Shown one piece after another: positions 1 through 4,473 of a stretch of 6,340 nt of DNA (position 1 is the first letter of the stretch; the number at the start of each line of letters is the position of its first letter). Both the position numbers and the translations under genes were made by a program. The notes under the pieces were generated by a model that saw only the letters and a program-made list of their open reading frames with translations, did not search any database and was not told where the DNA came from. Source of the DNA: Candidatus Pacearchaeota archaeon CG10_big_fil_rev_8_21_14_0_10_35_13. GTDB lineage: Archaea > Nanobdellota > Nanobdellia > Pacearchaeales > GW2011-AR1. The DNA lies in the NCBI GenBank assembly GCA_002763035.1, contig PFDC01000044.1, positions 1,808 to 8,147 of the forward strand, written 5' to 3'.

Positions 1-911
1 ACATTACCAAGAGTCTTACTCATCTTCTTACCAGCGACGGTAAAATAGCCGTGAACGAATAACTTTTCTGGAAGTTTCATACCAGAAGCTAATAAGAGGG
101 CAGGCCAAATAGTCGCATGAACCCTAAGAATATCCTTAGCCATTAACTGAACATTCACAGGCCAAAACTTCTTAACATTACTCTCAGTCCTAAGACCGGT
201 AATATAATTCCAAAAAGCATCAACCCAAACATAACAAGTATGCTCCTTATCAAAAGGTAACTCAACACCCCAATAAACCTTCTCCTTCCTTCGAGAAATT
301 GATATGTCTTGAAGTCCTTCCTCAATGAAAGAAATCATTTCATCCCTCTTATCCAAAGGAAGAATCTCAAACTCCCCAGAATTAATCTTAATAAGAAGCT
401 CCTTCTGGAAGCTAGAAAGTTTGAACATGTAAGCCTCCTCCTTCTTAAGTTCAGGAATCTTATTATGATCAGGACACTTACCATCAACCAAGTCCCTCTG
501 AGTCTTATACTGCTCACAACCAACACAATAATAAGACTCATAAACCCCCTTATAGATTAATTTCTTATCATAGAGTTCTTGAAGTAAAACCTTAACCTTA
601 GATTCATGATCCTTATCGGTGGTTCTAACGAAATCATTATTAGTAATATTCAAACTCTTAAATAATTCTTTATACCCCTTAACAATTTCATCAACGAACT
701 GCTTAGGTTTTAGCCCTTTACCTTCGGCAACTTCCTGAATCTTTTGCCCATGATCATCAGTACCAGTAAGAAAATATACTTCTTTACCAAGAAGAGAGTT
801 CCATCTAGAAAGAATATCCGCAGCTATAGTAGTATAAGCACTACCAGCATGAGGCGCCGCATTAGGATAATAAATTGGTGTAGTAACATAAAACTTTTTG
901 TTATTAGTCAT
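1..911 (-). CDS. metG: Methionyl-tRNA synthetase, bacterial type (3' end outside window)
   Basis: This class I aminoacyl-tRNA synthetase charges tRNA-Met with methionine in the cytoplasm. The ATG is at 911..909. The window shows 303 codons and stops just after the KMSKT signature (residues 296-300), so the anticodon-binding domain is missing only because of the window edge. Visible landmarks are TPIYYPNAAPHAGSAYTT (residues 11-28, with HAGS in place of HIGH), TGTDDHG (49-55), a zinc-knuckle-like C129-x2-C132 with C146-x2-H149, DISISR (203-208 region), YVWVDAFWNY (227-236) and KDILRVHATIWPA (259-271). The PIYYPN...HxGSAYTT and KMSKTLGN wording matches bacterial-type MetRS rather than the usual archaeal form, which suggests old interdomain transfer or a lineage-specific type. 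It is divergent from the homing endonuclease. A TATA-like box lies 24 nt upstream, so the transcript is probably leaderless. Confidence 0.97.
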   Translation of the reverse strand, partial: MTNNKKFYVTTPIYYPNAAPHAGSAYTTIAADILSRWNSLLGKEVYFLTGTDDHGQKIQEVAEGKGLKPKQFVDEIVKGYKELFKSLNITNNDFVRTTDKDHESKVKVLLQELYDKKLIYKGVYESYYCVGCEQYKTQRDLVDGKCPDHNKIPELKKEEAYMFKLSSFQKELLIKINSGEFEILPLDKRDEMISFIEEGLQDISISRRKEKVYWGVELPFDKEHTCYVWVDAFWNYITGLRTESNVKKFWPVNVQLMAKDILRVHATIWPALLLASGMKLPEKLFVHGYFTVAGKKMSKTLGN

Positions 912-930
912 GAAAGGAATATGGTAGTAA

Positions 931-940
931 GGTATAAAAA
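931..940 (-). promoter_or_regulatory. TATA-like box for metG
   Basis: Read on the minus strand this is TTTTTATACC, centred about 24 nt upstream of the metG ATG. That spacing is typical of an archaeal TATA box on a leaderless mRNA. No Shine-Dalgarno sequence precedes the ATG (the last upstream bases are TTCCTTTC), which agrees with leaderless initiation. The call rests on sequence and spacing only. Confidence 0.5.
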
Positions 941-952
941 ACTTGTTAATAA

Positions 953-962
953 AATATAAATA
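953..962 (+). promoter_or_regulatory. TATA-like box for the homing endonuclease gene
   Basis: An AATATAAATA-type element is centred about 28 nt upstream of the ATG at 985 on the plus strand, and no ribosome-binding site lies in between. It is nearly back to back with the metG TATA box. The 73-bp gap between the two genes would therefore hold two divergent promoters. The surrounding AT richness makes this a moderate call. Confidence 0.4.
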
Positions 963-984
963 ATAGTCTATCGGTAGTATAACT

Positions 985-1998
985 ATGAGAAAAAGAGGAA
1001 AATATATTATTGATAAAAGAATGAAGTTCAAACGAGGTTATCAAAGAAAGATGATTCTCAAAATTAAAAATGATAATAATCTCACCTGGAAAAATCTTGC
1101 TGATGAATTTGATGTTAGTATACAAACTGTTATGAATGACTGGGGAAGAGAATTTGCAACAATACCCTACAGCTTGGGAATAAGGATGATTGATAAATAT
1201 CTATCAAAAGAAAAGAACCTGATCCTCTCTTATTGGATCAGTGAGATACTCCCGAAGAAATGGGGGCAGTTTTTAGCTGGAGAATTGAACAAAAAGAAAA
1301 TAAAGATACCTCAAGAATCTGAGGGATTGGCCGAATTGATAGCTGTTATACTTGGAGATGGCCATTTGGAGAGAAAAACACTTACCATGACCGGTAACTT
1401 CTTTGAGCGTGAACATCATAAATACATCGAAACGTTGGTAAATGAGTTATTTGGGCTATCAGCTTATAATATTAAGTTAAAAGGAAGTAATGCTCTTCAG
1501 ACAAAGTTTCATTCTACCGAACTGATAGATTTTCTTATAAAGAACGGCTTAGTTTTAGGTAATAAAATAACTAACAAGGCTAGAATCCCAGAATGGATCT
1601 TCTCAAAAAGAGAGTTTATGCTTGCTGCCTTGAGAGGCCTATTCGATACAGATGGTGGAATATACAATAAACAGAAAGGCTATAAGAGGGCATTAATTGA
1701 GTTTCAAACACACTCACCATTTATTCGGGATAACACAATTAAACTTCTGCAAAGAACAGGCTTTACTCCATCAAAAAGCGCCTCTAACAATTCAAGTATT
1801 GGTTGTACTCTTGCGTGTAACACACGAATTCAAAATCAAAAAGAAATTCATAAATTCTTTAATGTTGTAGGCAGTGCTAACCCAAAAAATATTCTAAGAT
1901 ATAAATACTTCCTGAAAAGAGGGGAAATTCCTCTAAAAGATAAGATATATAAAGAAATTTGTAGAATTAAAATAATAAGACCTTTTAAGCGGCTTTAG
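985..1998 (+). CDS. Free-standing LAGLIDADG homing endonuclease with N-terminal HTH
   Basis: This 337-residue protein is expected to cut a long specific DNA site as a monomer and promote its own copying into uncut alleles. It carries both LAGLIDADG motifs: LAELIAVILGDG (residues 115-126, catalytic D125) and LAALRGLFDTDG (213-224, catalytic D223). The two acidic residues needed for metal-dependent cleavage are present, so it may be active. Residues about 33-54 (LTWKNLADEFDVSIQTVMND) look like a helix-turn-helix, followed by a LPKKWGQ segment (89-95) that I associate with this archaeal subgroup. The protein is highly basic. The ATG at 985 suits the TATA spacing; Met13 is an alternative start. 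The last ten bases overlap tRNA-Gly, and the TAG stop is tRNA nucleotides 8-10. Third codon positions mix T and A, unlike the A-dominated plus-strand neighbours, which suggests recent acquisition. It is not inside a recognisable intron or intein here. Confidence 0.93.
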   Translation: MRKRGKYIIDKRMKFKRGYQRKMILKIKNDNNLTWKNLADEFDVSIQTVMNDWGREFATIPYSLGIRMIDKYLSKEKNLILSYWISEILPKKWGQFLAGELNKKKIKIPQESEGLAELIAVILGDGHLERKTLTMTGNFFEREHHKYIETLVNELFGLSAYNIKLKGSNALQTKFHSTELIDFLIKNGLVLGNKITNKARIPEWIFSKREFMLAALRGLFDTDGGIYNKQKGYKRALIEFQTHSPFIRDNTIKLLQRTGFTPSKSASNNSSIGCTLACNTRIQNQKEIHKFFNVVGSANPKNILRYKYFLKRGEIPLKDKIYKEICRIKIIRPFKRL

Positions 1999-2079
1999 TT
2001 GAATGGTACAACCCGAGCTTCCCAAATACTCTAAGAATGGAAAGAGCTCGTAATGCGGGTCCGATTCCCGCAAGCCGCA
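1989..2079 (+). tRNA. tRNA-Gly(CCC) with a 20-nt intron
   Basis: The gene folds as a full cloverleaf. The acceptor stem is GCGGCTT (1989-1995) with AAGCCGC (2072-2078), followed by discriminator A2079. The D stem is GTTG/CAAC (1998-2001, 2009-2012) with loop AATGGTA. The anticodon stem is CGAGC/GCTCG (2014-2018, 2046-2050). The T stem is GCGGG/CCCGC (2055-2059, 2067-2071). The anticodon is CCC at 2021-2023, after T2020 (position 33), and it decodes GGG. The mature length is 71 nt and CCA is not encoded. The T loop reads TCCGATT, so position 55 is C instead of the nearly universal T that becomes pseudouridine. The 5' end is shared with the homing endonuclease stop codon. The TATA-like stretch around 1944-1954, inside that gene, could be its promoter, with a leader of roughly 15-20 nt. 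Confidence 0.95.
2025..2044 (+). other. Archaeal tRNA intron (bulge-helix-bulge) at 37/38
   Basis: This is a 20-nt intron at the canonical archaeal site. Exon bases TTCC (2019-2022) pair with intron GGAA (2039-2042) as the central 4-bp helix. The two 3-nt bulges are C2023-A2024-A2025 and A2043-G2044-A2045, each cut after its second base. Inside, A2026-T2038, T2027-A2037, C2029-G2035 and T2030-A2034 make a short hairpin with one A/A mismatch. Splicing would be done by the archaeal tRNA endonuclease (EndA). It restores the loop TTCCCAA with a matched CGAGC/GCTCG stem. Confidence 0.92.
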
Positions 2080-2122
2080 TTAAGTCCCGGCTCCTAACTC
2101 GGCGGGAGCGTTATACAACTTT
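2080..2122 (+). other. GC-rich hairpin segment and ATACAACTTT motif after tRNA-Gly
   Basis: Just 3' of tRNA-Gly is a GC-rich stretch that can form either TCCCG(2085-2089)/CGGGA(2103-2107) or GCTCC(2090-2094)/GGAGC(2105-2109). The two stems are mutually exclusive. It ends in ATACAACTTT (2113-2122), a 10-mer that also occurs directly after tRNA-Pro at 4438-4447. It may be a trailer or termination signal for the tRNA transcript, but there is no long T run here. The function is unknown. Confidence 0.35.
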
Positions 2123-2128
2123 AATAAG

Positions 2129-2134
2129 AAAAAA
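2129..2134 (-). terminator. Oligo-T terminator candidate for vapBC
   Basis: On the minus strand a TTTTTT run begins 6 nt past the vapC stop codon and is followed by more T-rich sequence. Archaeal RNA polymerase commonly terminates on such runs without a hairpin. It would stop vapBC transcripts before they read antisense into tRNA-Gly. Confidence 0.45.
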
Positions 2135-2140
2135 CCATGA

Positions 2141-2530
2141 CTAATACTTAATAACCTTAAGACCCTTAATTTTAGAATAATGCTTCTCATTACGAGTAAT
2201 AATTCTATGACTACCATTCTTTAATATTATCGAAGCAATCAAACAATCATTCTGGTTAATCTCCTTACCACCCCTTATAAGATCAGCAAGAATCTTAGCG
2301 CTTAACTCACCACACTGATTATCAAAAGAAAACTTTTTGATATTACCAAAAAAGTTTTTTATTACCAATTCCTCTTTCTCATAATTATCCCTAAGATAAA
2401 CACCCAATAAAACCTCAAAAACATTAATTTCTGTAGTAAAGATTTCATCCTCATACTTCTTAACTATCATTACTGCTTCCTCTTTACCCTTCAAAAAATC
2501 AATAATGCAATCAGAATCAAGACAGATCAT
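2141..2530 (-). CDS. vapC: VapC-type PIN-domain ribonuclease toxin
   Basis: This is a 129-residue single PIN domain, the usual VapC length. VapC toxins are Mg2+-dependent RNases that typically cleave tRNA or rRNA when not held by VapB. The acidic active site is visible: D5 in MICLDSD, E39 in NVFEVLLG, D95 in NQNDCLIAS, and N114 in ITRNEKHY at the usual fourth position. The C-terminal GLKVIKY strand is also typical. The ATG at 2530..2528 lies inside the end of vapB, so the two genes overlap by 14 nt and are translationally coupled, antitoxin first. Codon use (T- and G-ending) matches the other minus-strand genes, so the cassette looks adapted to this genome. The cellular target cannot be read from sequence. 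Confidence 0.92.
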   Translation of the reverse strand: MICLDSDCIIDFLKGKEEAVMIVKKYEDEIFTTEINVFEVLLGVYLRDNYEKEELVIKNFFGNIKKFSFDNQCGELSAKILADLIRGGKEINQNDCLIASIILKNGSHRIITRNEKHYSKIKGLKVIKY

Positions 2531-2753
2531 TAAGAAGCTCCCTAGTAGATTTATCCCTAATTTTAGTAATCTCTCTTTTCATCTTATCAATCTCTTTATT
2601 TGAAAGGTTACCTAATGCCCCTGCGAACTCCATAATATCACGATTCTTAGATAAAACCCTCTTAATAACCTCTGAGAAGCTCTCACTACCAATCTTGTTC
2701 TTTAATAATAATTTATAAGCATCATCAACCAAAGAGATATTCCTTGAAGCCAT
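2517..2753 (-). CDS. vapB: VapB-type antitoxin (archaeal VapB/DUF217-like)
   Basis: This 78-residue partner of the PIN toxin resembles the archaeal VapB antitoxin family (PF02697-type) in its pattern: a short N-terminal strand and helix (RNISLVDDAYKLLLKNK, residues 4-20), then SESFSEVIKRVL (23-34), then a charged helical tail that would wrap around the toxin. The N-terminal part would form a dimeric DNA-binding unit that represses its own promoter. The ATG is at 2753..2751 and the gene ends within vapC. A TATA box about 25 nt upstream and an adjacent 10-bp palindrome fit leaderless, autoregulated transcription. The family assignment is by recalled pattern; the position and overlap with vapC make the role secure. 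Confidence 0.88.
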   Translation of the reverse strand: MASRNISLVDDAYKLLLKNKIGSESFSEVIKRVLSKNRDIMEFAGALGNLSNKEIDKMKREITKIRDKSTRELLNDLS

Positions 2754-2758
2754 GAGTA

Positions 2759-2782
2759 CCTATATAGGCGCCCATATATAAA
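2759..2782 (-). promoter_or_regulatory. vapBC promoter and probable autoregulatory operator
   Basis: On the minus strand TTTATATATG (2782..2773) is a good archaeal TATA box, centred about 25 nt before the vapB ATG, so transcription would begin at or next to the start codon. Between box and start lie GGCGCC (2767-2772) and the perfect palindrome CCTATATAGG (2759-2768), which share two bases. A symmetric site here is where a VapB dimer or VapBC complex would block transcription. Operator function is inferred. Confidence 0.5.
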
Positions 2783-2819
2783 CTTTTCCTAAAATTAATT
2801 TATTTTTTGAAATACCCTA

Positions 2820-2830
2820 AGGTCTTGCCT
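2820..2830 (+). repeat. Hairpin-loop repeat AGGYCTTGCCT, copy 1
   Basis: AGGTCTTGCCT forms the top of the first hairpin in the gene-free interval. A second copy, AGGCCTTGCCT, lies at 2951-2961 and differs at one position (T to C). That change converts a T-G pair into C-G and so keeps the fold. Confidence 0.4.
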
Positions 2831-2950
2831 TGGGGATAAAAGTTAAACAATACAAATGTTTTTAGTTGAACAATTCAATTAATGTGTAGAAATAAACATC
2901 TGGTGCTATACTGTAATGGTCTTGTTATTAGTAAAGTTCTAGACGCCATG

Positions 2951-2961
2951 AGGCCTTGCCT
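2951..2961 (+). repeat. Hairpin-loop repeat AGGYCTTGCCT, copy 2
   Basis: AGGCCTTGCCT matches the copy at 2820-2830 in 10 of 11 positions. It is the apex of the second hairpin, with the same CTT loop. Confidence 0.4.
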
Positions 2962-3061
2962 CGCGAAGGTTCACCATAATAGCTTTGTTGGAAGTTGAAT
3001 AATGCGTTCTGTTTCTATGATTAATGGGAATCGGGGGCTTTTAGCACTCAGAGGGTGACAT

Positions 3062-3901
3062 TCAATACTTCTTAATGAACTCAAGAATTCTTTTGTAAGC
3101 AACCTTAGCATACTTATCAAGAATAAAAACATGATAAGACTTAGGAACAGTAAAGACTTCCTTGTTCTTAGAAGGAGAATTACTCATTATGAATTCAGAA
3201 CTTCTAACATCAACAATTTCATCACCATCAACCTGCATGACTAATAAAGGCTTCCTAATACTCTTAAGAGACTTCTTAGAAAGCTTAACAACCCTCAAAA
3301 CATGACTAATACTATTAAGAGGAATAGAATCATAAGCAACACCCTTATTTACAACCCTCTTAGCACTAGAAGAATACTTCTTCTTCTGAAATACCTTAAT
3401 ACTCTTAAGTAACGGCAAAAGAATTCTGTTACCAAACCTTTCCTTATAAAAAAATATTGGCGTAGCAAGAGTAATAACACCCTTAACCTTCTTAGAAACA
3501 TTAGCATTCACCAAAGCAAGATTACCACCAAAAGAATTACCTACAAGAAAAATCTCATTATAATCCTTAGAAAGCATTCTAATCTGTTCTTCAATGAACT
3601 CTACCCACTGATAACTCTTAATAATCGAAAGCCTCTCAGGAGAAGTACCATGACCAGGGAGAAGAGGAGCATAAACACTAATATCACCCTTAGAAAGAAA
3701 CCCCCCTAAATTCCTAAATTCCTTAGGACTAGTAGTAAAACCATGAATAAGTAAAGCAACTTTCTTACCCTTCTTAATCATAAAAGGAGAAGCACCACCC
3801 ATAGTCTTAATAGGAATCTTAGACCTTCTACGAATTAGGAAGAACTGAAAACCTTTAAAGAACCTTAATAAAGCCCATAAACCAACAAAGTATTCAATCA
3901 T
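3062..3901 (-). CDS. Alpha/beta-hydrolase, carboxylesterase/monoacylglycerol-lipase-like
   Basis: This 279-residue serine hydrolase probably cleaves a carboxylic ester; the natural substrate cannot be inferred. The expected elements appear in order: oxyanion-hole HGF (residues 53-55) after the strand KVALLIHGF, a GHG turn (83-85), the nucleophile elbow GNSFGG (121-126, Ser123), an acid in VDGDEIVD (D227 best fits the catalytic position), and His257 in KSYHVF. The pattern is close to Est30-type carboxylesterases and monoacylglycerol lipases. Residues 4-23 are hydrophobic and aromatic but contain R13 and K16, followed by RRR (24-26). This may be a membrane-associating helix rather than a cleaved signal peptide. 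The gene stands alone on the minus strand and is divergent from the small gene at 4012. A TATA-like TTTAATTATC lies about 25 nt upstream. Codon use is of the local minus-strand type. Confidence 0.9.
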   Translation of the reverse strand: MIEYFVGLWALLRFFKGFQFFLIRRRSKIPIKTMGGASPFMIKKGKKVALLIHGFTTSPKEFRNLGGFLSKGDISVYAPLLPGHGTSPERLSIIKSYQWVEFIEEQIRMLSKDYNEIFLVGNSFGGNLALVNANVSKKVKGVITLATPIFFYKERFGNRILLPLLKSIKVFQKKKYSSSAKRVVNKGVAYDSIPLNSISHVLRVVKLSKKSLKSIRKPLLVMQVDGDEIVDVRSSEFIMSNSPSKNKEVFTVPKSYHVFILDKYAKVAYKRILEFIKKY

Positions 3902-3920
3902 GAAGAGACAAAAGATTAAT

Positions 3921-3930
3921 GATAATTAAA
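3921..3930 (-). promoter_or_regulatory. TATA-like box for the hydrolase gene
   Basis: TTTAATTATC on the minus strand is centred about 25 nt upstream of the ATG at 3901, consistent with leaderless transcription. No Shine-Dalgarno sequence is visible before the ATG. Confidence 0.4.
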
Positions 3931-3959
3931 CCTTGCTGTTAAAACACGAACAATAAGAA

Positions 3960-3969
3960 GCATATATCC
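3960..3969 (+). promoter_or_regulatory. Possible TATA box for the 4012 gene
   Basis: GCATATATCC lies about 48 nt before the ATG at 4012, which would give a leader of roughly 20 nt. The leader has no clear ribosome-binding site. This is a weak call in AT-rich DNA. Confidence 0.3.
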
Positions 3970-4011
3970 TGAGAGAATAATGCTTAAAACAGAAGATAAC
4001 CTAAGATAATA

Positions 4012-4251
4012 ATGAAAGCAAGAATAAAAAAACCTAACAAGGACGGAATAGTAAGGCTGGAAACCGAAGGAAGAATAATGGAAGTATTAGTAAATGAAGA
4101 ATTATCAGAAGAAGAAAAAATCAGTATCTGCTTTAGGGGTAAAGAGAGTAGTGGGATAATAGAACTAACAACCAAGGAACTAGAAGGAATAAACCGAAGT
4201 CTAAAAGAAAGAACACACCTTATTAAGGACATGAAAATAATCAAAGGATAA
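4012..4251 (+). CDS. Small conserved-looking protein of unknown function, 79 aa
   Basis: I do not recognise a named family. The protein is hydrophilic, with no signal peptide or membrane segment. It starts MKARIKKPNKDG, has a beta-like middle (IVRLETEGRIMEVLVNEE), a compact CFRGKESSGIIELT segment (residues 41-54), and a basic helical end. The alternation of strands and turns suggests a small globular, possibly nucleic-acid-binding fold; that is a guess. Coding status is supported by its codon use: by hand count 47 of 79 third positions are A, like the plus-strand gene at 4474 and unlike a random frame. A minus-strand open frame over the same DNA is its shadow. The gene lies between the divergent hydrolase and tRNA-Pro, with no functional link to either. 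Confidence 0.75.
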   Translation: MKARIKKPNKDGIVRLETEGRIMEVLVNEELSEEEKISICFRGKESSGIIELTTKELEGINRSLKERTHLIKDMKIIKG

Positions 4252-4361
4252 AACATAAAAATTTCCTGAAATACTAATGATTCACTTAATCAATAATTTC
4301 AAAACTGCTAATCGGTGGAATAACAAAACATAAAAACCTATAAAAAGTATTAATTCTATAA
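4252..4361 (+). promoter_or_regulatory. tRNA-Pro upstream region with TATA-like boxes
   Basis: This 110-bp AT-rich gap holds CATAAAAA (4329-4336), about 28 nt before tRNA-Pro, and ACCTATAAAAAGT (4337-4349). The latter is the better-looking box but sits only about 19 nt upstream. Either could drive the tRNA gene. A short inverted repeat ATTTC-CT-GAAAT follows the end of the 4012 gene. I see no other gene or box C/D RNA here. Confidence 0.35.
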
Positions 4362-4435
4362 GGGATTGTAGTATAGCCTGGTTAGTATCGGTGCTTAGGG
4401 AGCATCAGACCCCGGTTCAAATCCGGGCAGTCCCA
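4362..4435 (+). tRNA. tRNA-Pro with anticodon AGG
   Basis: This 74-nt cloverleaf has no intron. The acceptor stem is GGGATTG/CAGTCCC (4362-4368, 4428-4434) with one T-G pair, and the discriminator is A4435. The D arm is GTAT-AGCCTGGTTA-GTAT (4371-4388), the anticodon stem GGTGC/GCATC (4390-4394, 4402-4406), the variable loop AGAC and the T arm CCCGG-TTCAAAT-CCGGG (4411-4427). CCA is not encoded. The loop is TTAGGGA: T33 is followed by A34 G35 G36, giving AGG (reads CCU; all CCN if A34 is unmodified or inosine). The loop matches the usual proline TTTGGGA form except for A at position 34. A34 is very unusual in archaea, which normally use G34 or U34. The body, G35-G36-G37 and discriminator A support proline identity. 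Confidence 0.92.
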
Positions 4436-4444
4436 TAATACAAC

Positions 4445-4449
4445 TTTTT
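4445..4449 (+). terminator. Oligo-T terminator candidate for tRNA-Pro
   Basis: TTTTT begins 10 nt after the tRNA 3' end, within ATACAACTTTTT. The first ten bases of that string are shared with the trailer of tRNA-Gly (2113-2122). A T5 run is a plausible archaeal stop signal. Read-through into the gene at 4474 is possible, because no distinct promoter for that gene is obvious. Confidence 0.4.
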
Positions 4450-4473
4450 GAAGGAAAAGTTTTATGAGTCAAA

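Larger units (their letters stand above)
2815..3057 (+). ncRNA. Candidate structured RNA in a gene-free interval
   Basis: The 308-bp stretch between vapB and the hydrolase gene has no convincing ORF. It contains three tight hairpins with 3-nt loops: CCCTAAGGT/GCCTTGGGG (2815-2823, 2827-2835), TGAGGC/GCCTCG (2949-2954, 2958-2963) and CACTC/GGGTG (3045-3049, 3053-3057). Each contains T-G pairs that hold only in a plus-strand RNA; on the minus strand they become A/C mismatches. The interval is also G/T-rich on the plus strand (about 57 G to 35 C over 2821-3060 by hand count), opposite to its surroundings, and has GC islands in an AT-rich genome. It does not show the conserved cores of RNase P RNA or SRP RNA. 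It could also be a recently inserted or inverted remnant. Confidence 0.25.

Noticed and set aside
985..1998. Homing endonuclease encoded inside a tRNA or rRNA intron or an intein
   Set aside because: The tRNA 5' exon downstream is intact with its own short intron, no rRNA flanks the gene, and no Hint splicing motifs are visible.
2080..2112. Split tRNA half or tRNA remnant (CTCCTAA resembles an Arg anticodon loop)
   Set aside because: The flanking bases do not form an anticodon stem and there is no acceptor, D or T arm, so the resemblance is too short.
3003..3059. Tiny ORF MRSVSMINGNRGLLALRG
   Set aside because: It has only 18 codons, no ribosome-binding site or clear promoter, and overlaps the third hairpin.
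2754..3061. RNase P RNA or SRP RNA in the gene-free interval
   Set aside because: I could not find the conserved RNase P core or the SRP helix 8 motif; the interval is left as an unknown candidate RNA.
2055..3061. Integrated element at tRNA-Gly flanked by an attachment-site repeat
   Set aside because: No second copy of the tRNA 3' end was found in the window, and no integrase gene is present.
3984..4256. 90-codon hydrophobic minus-strand open frame
   Set aside because: It is the mirror of the A-rich plus-strand gene at 4012, whose codon pattern is that of a real gene; its hydrophobicity is a by-product.
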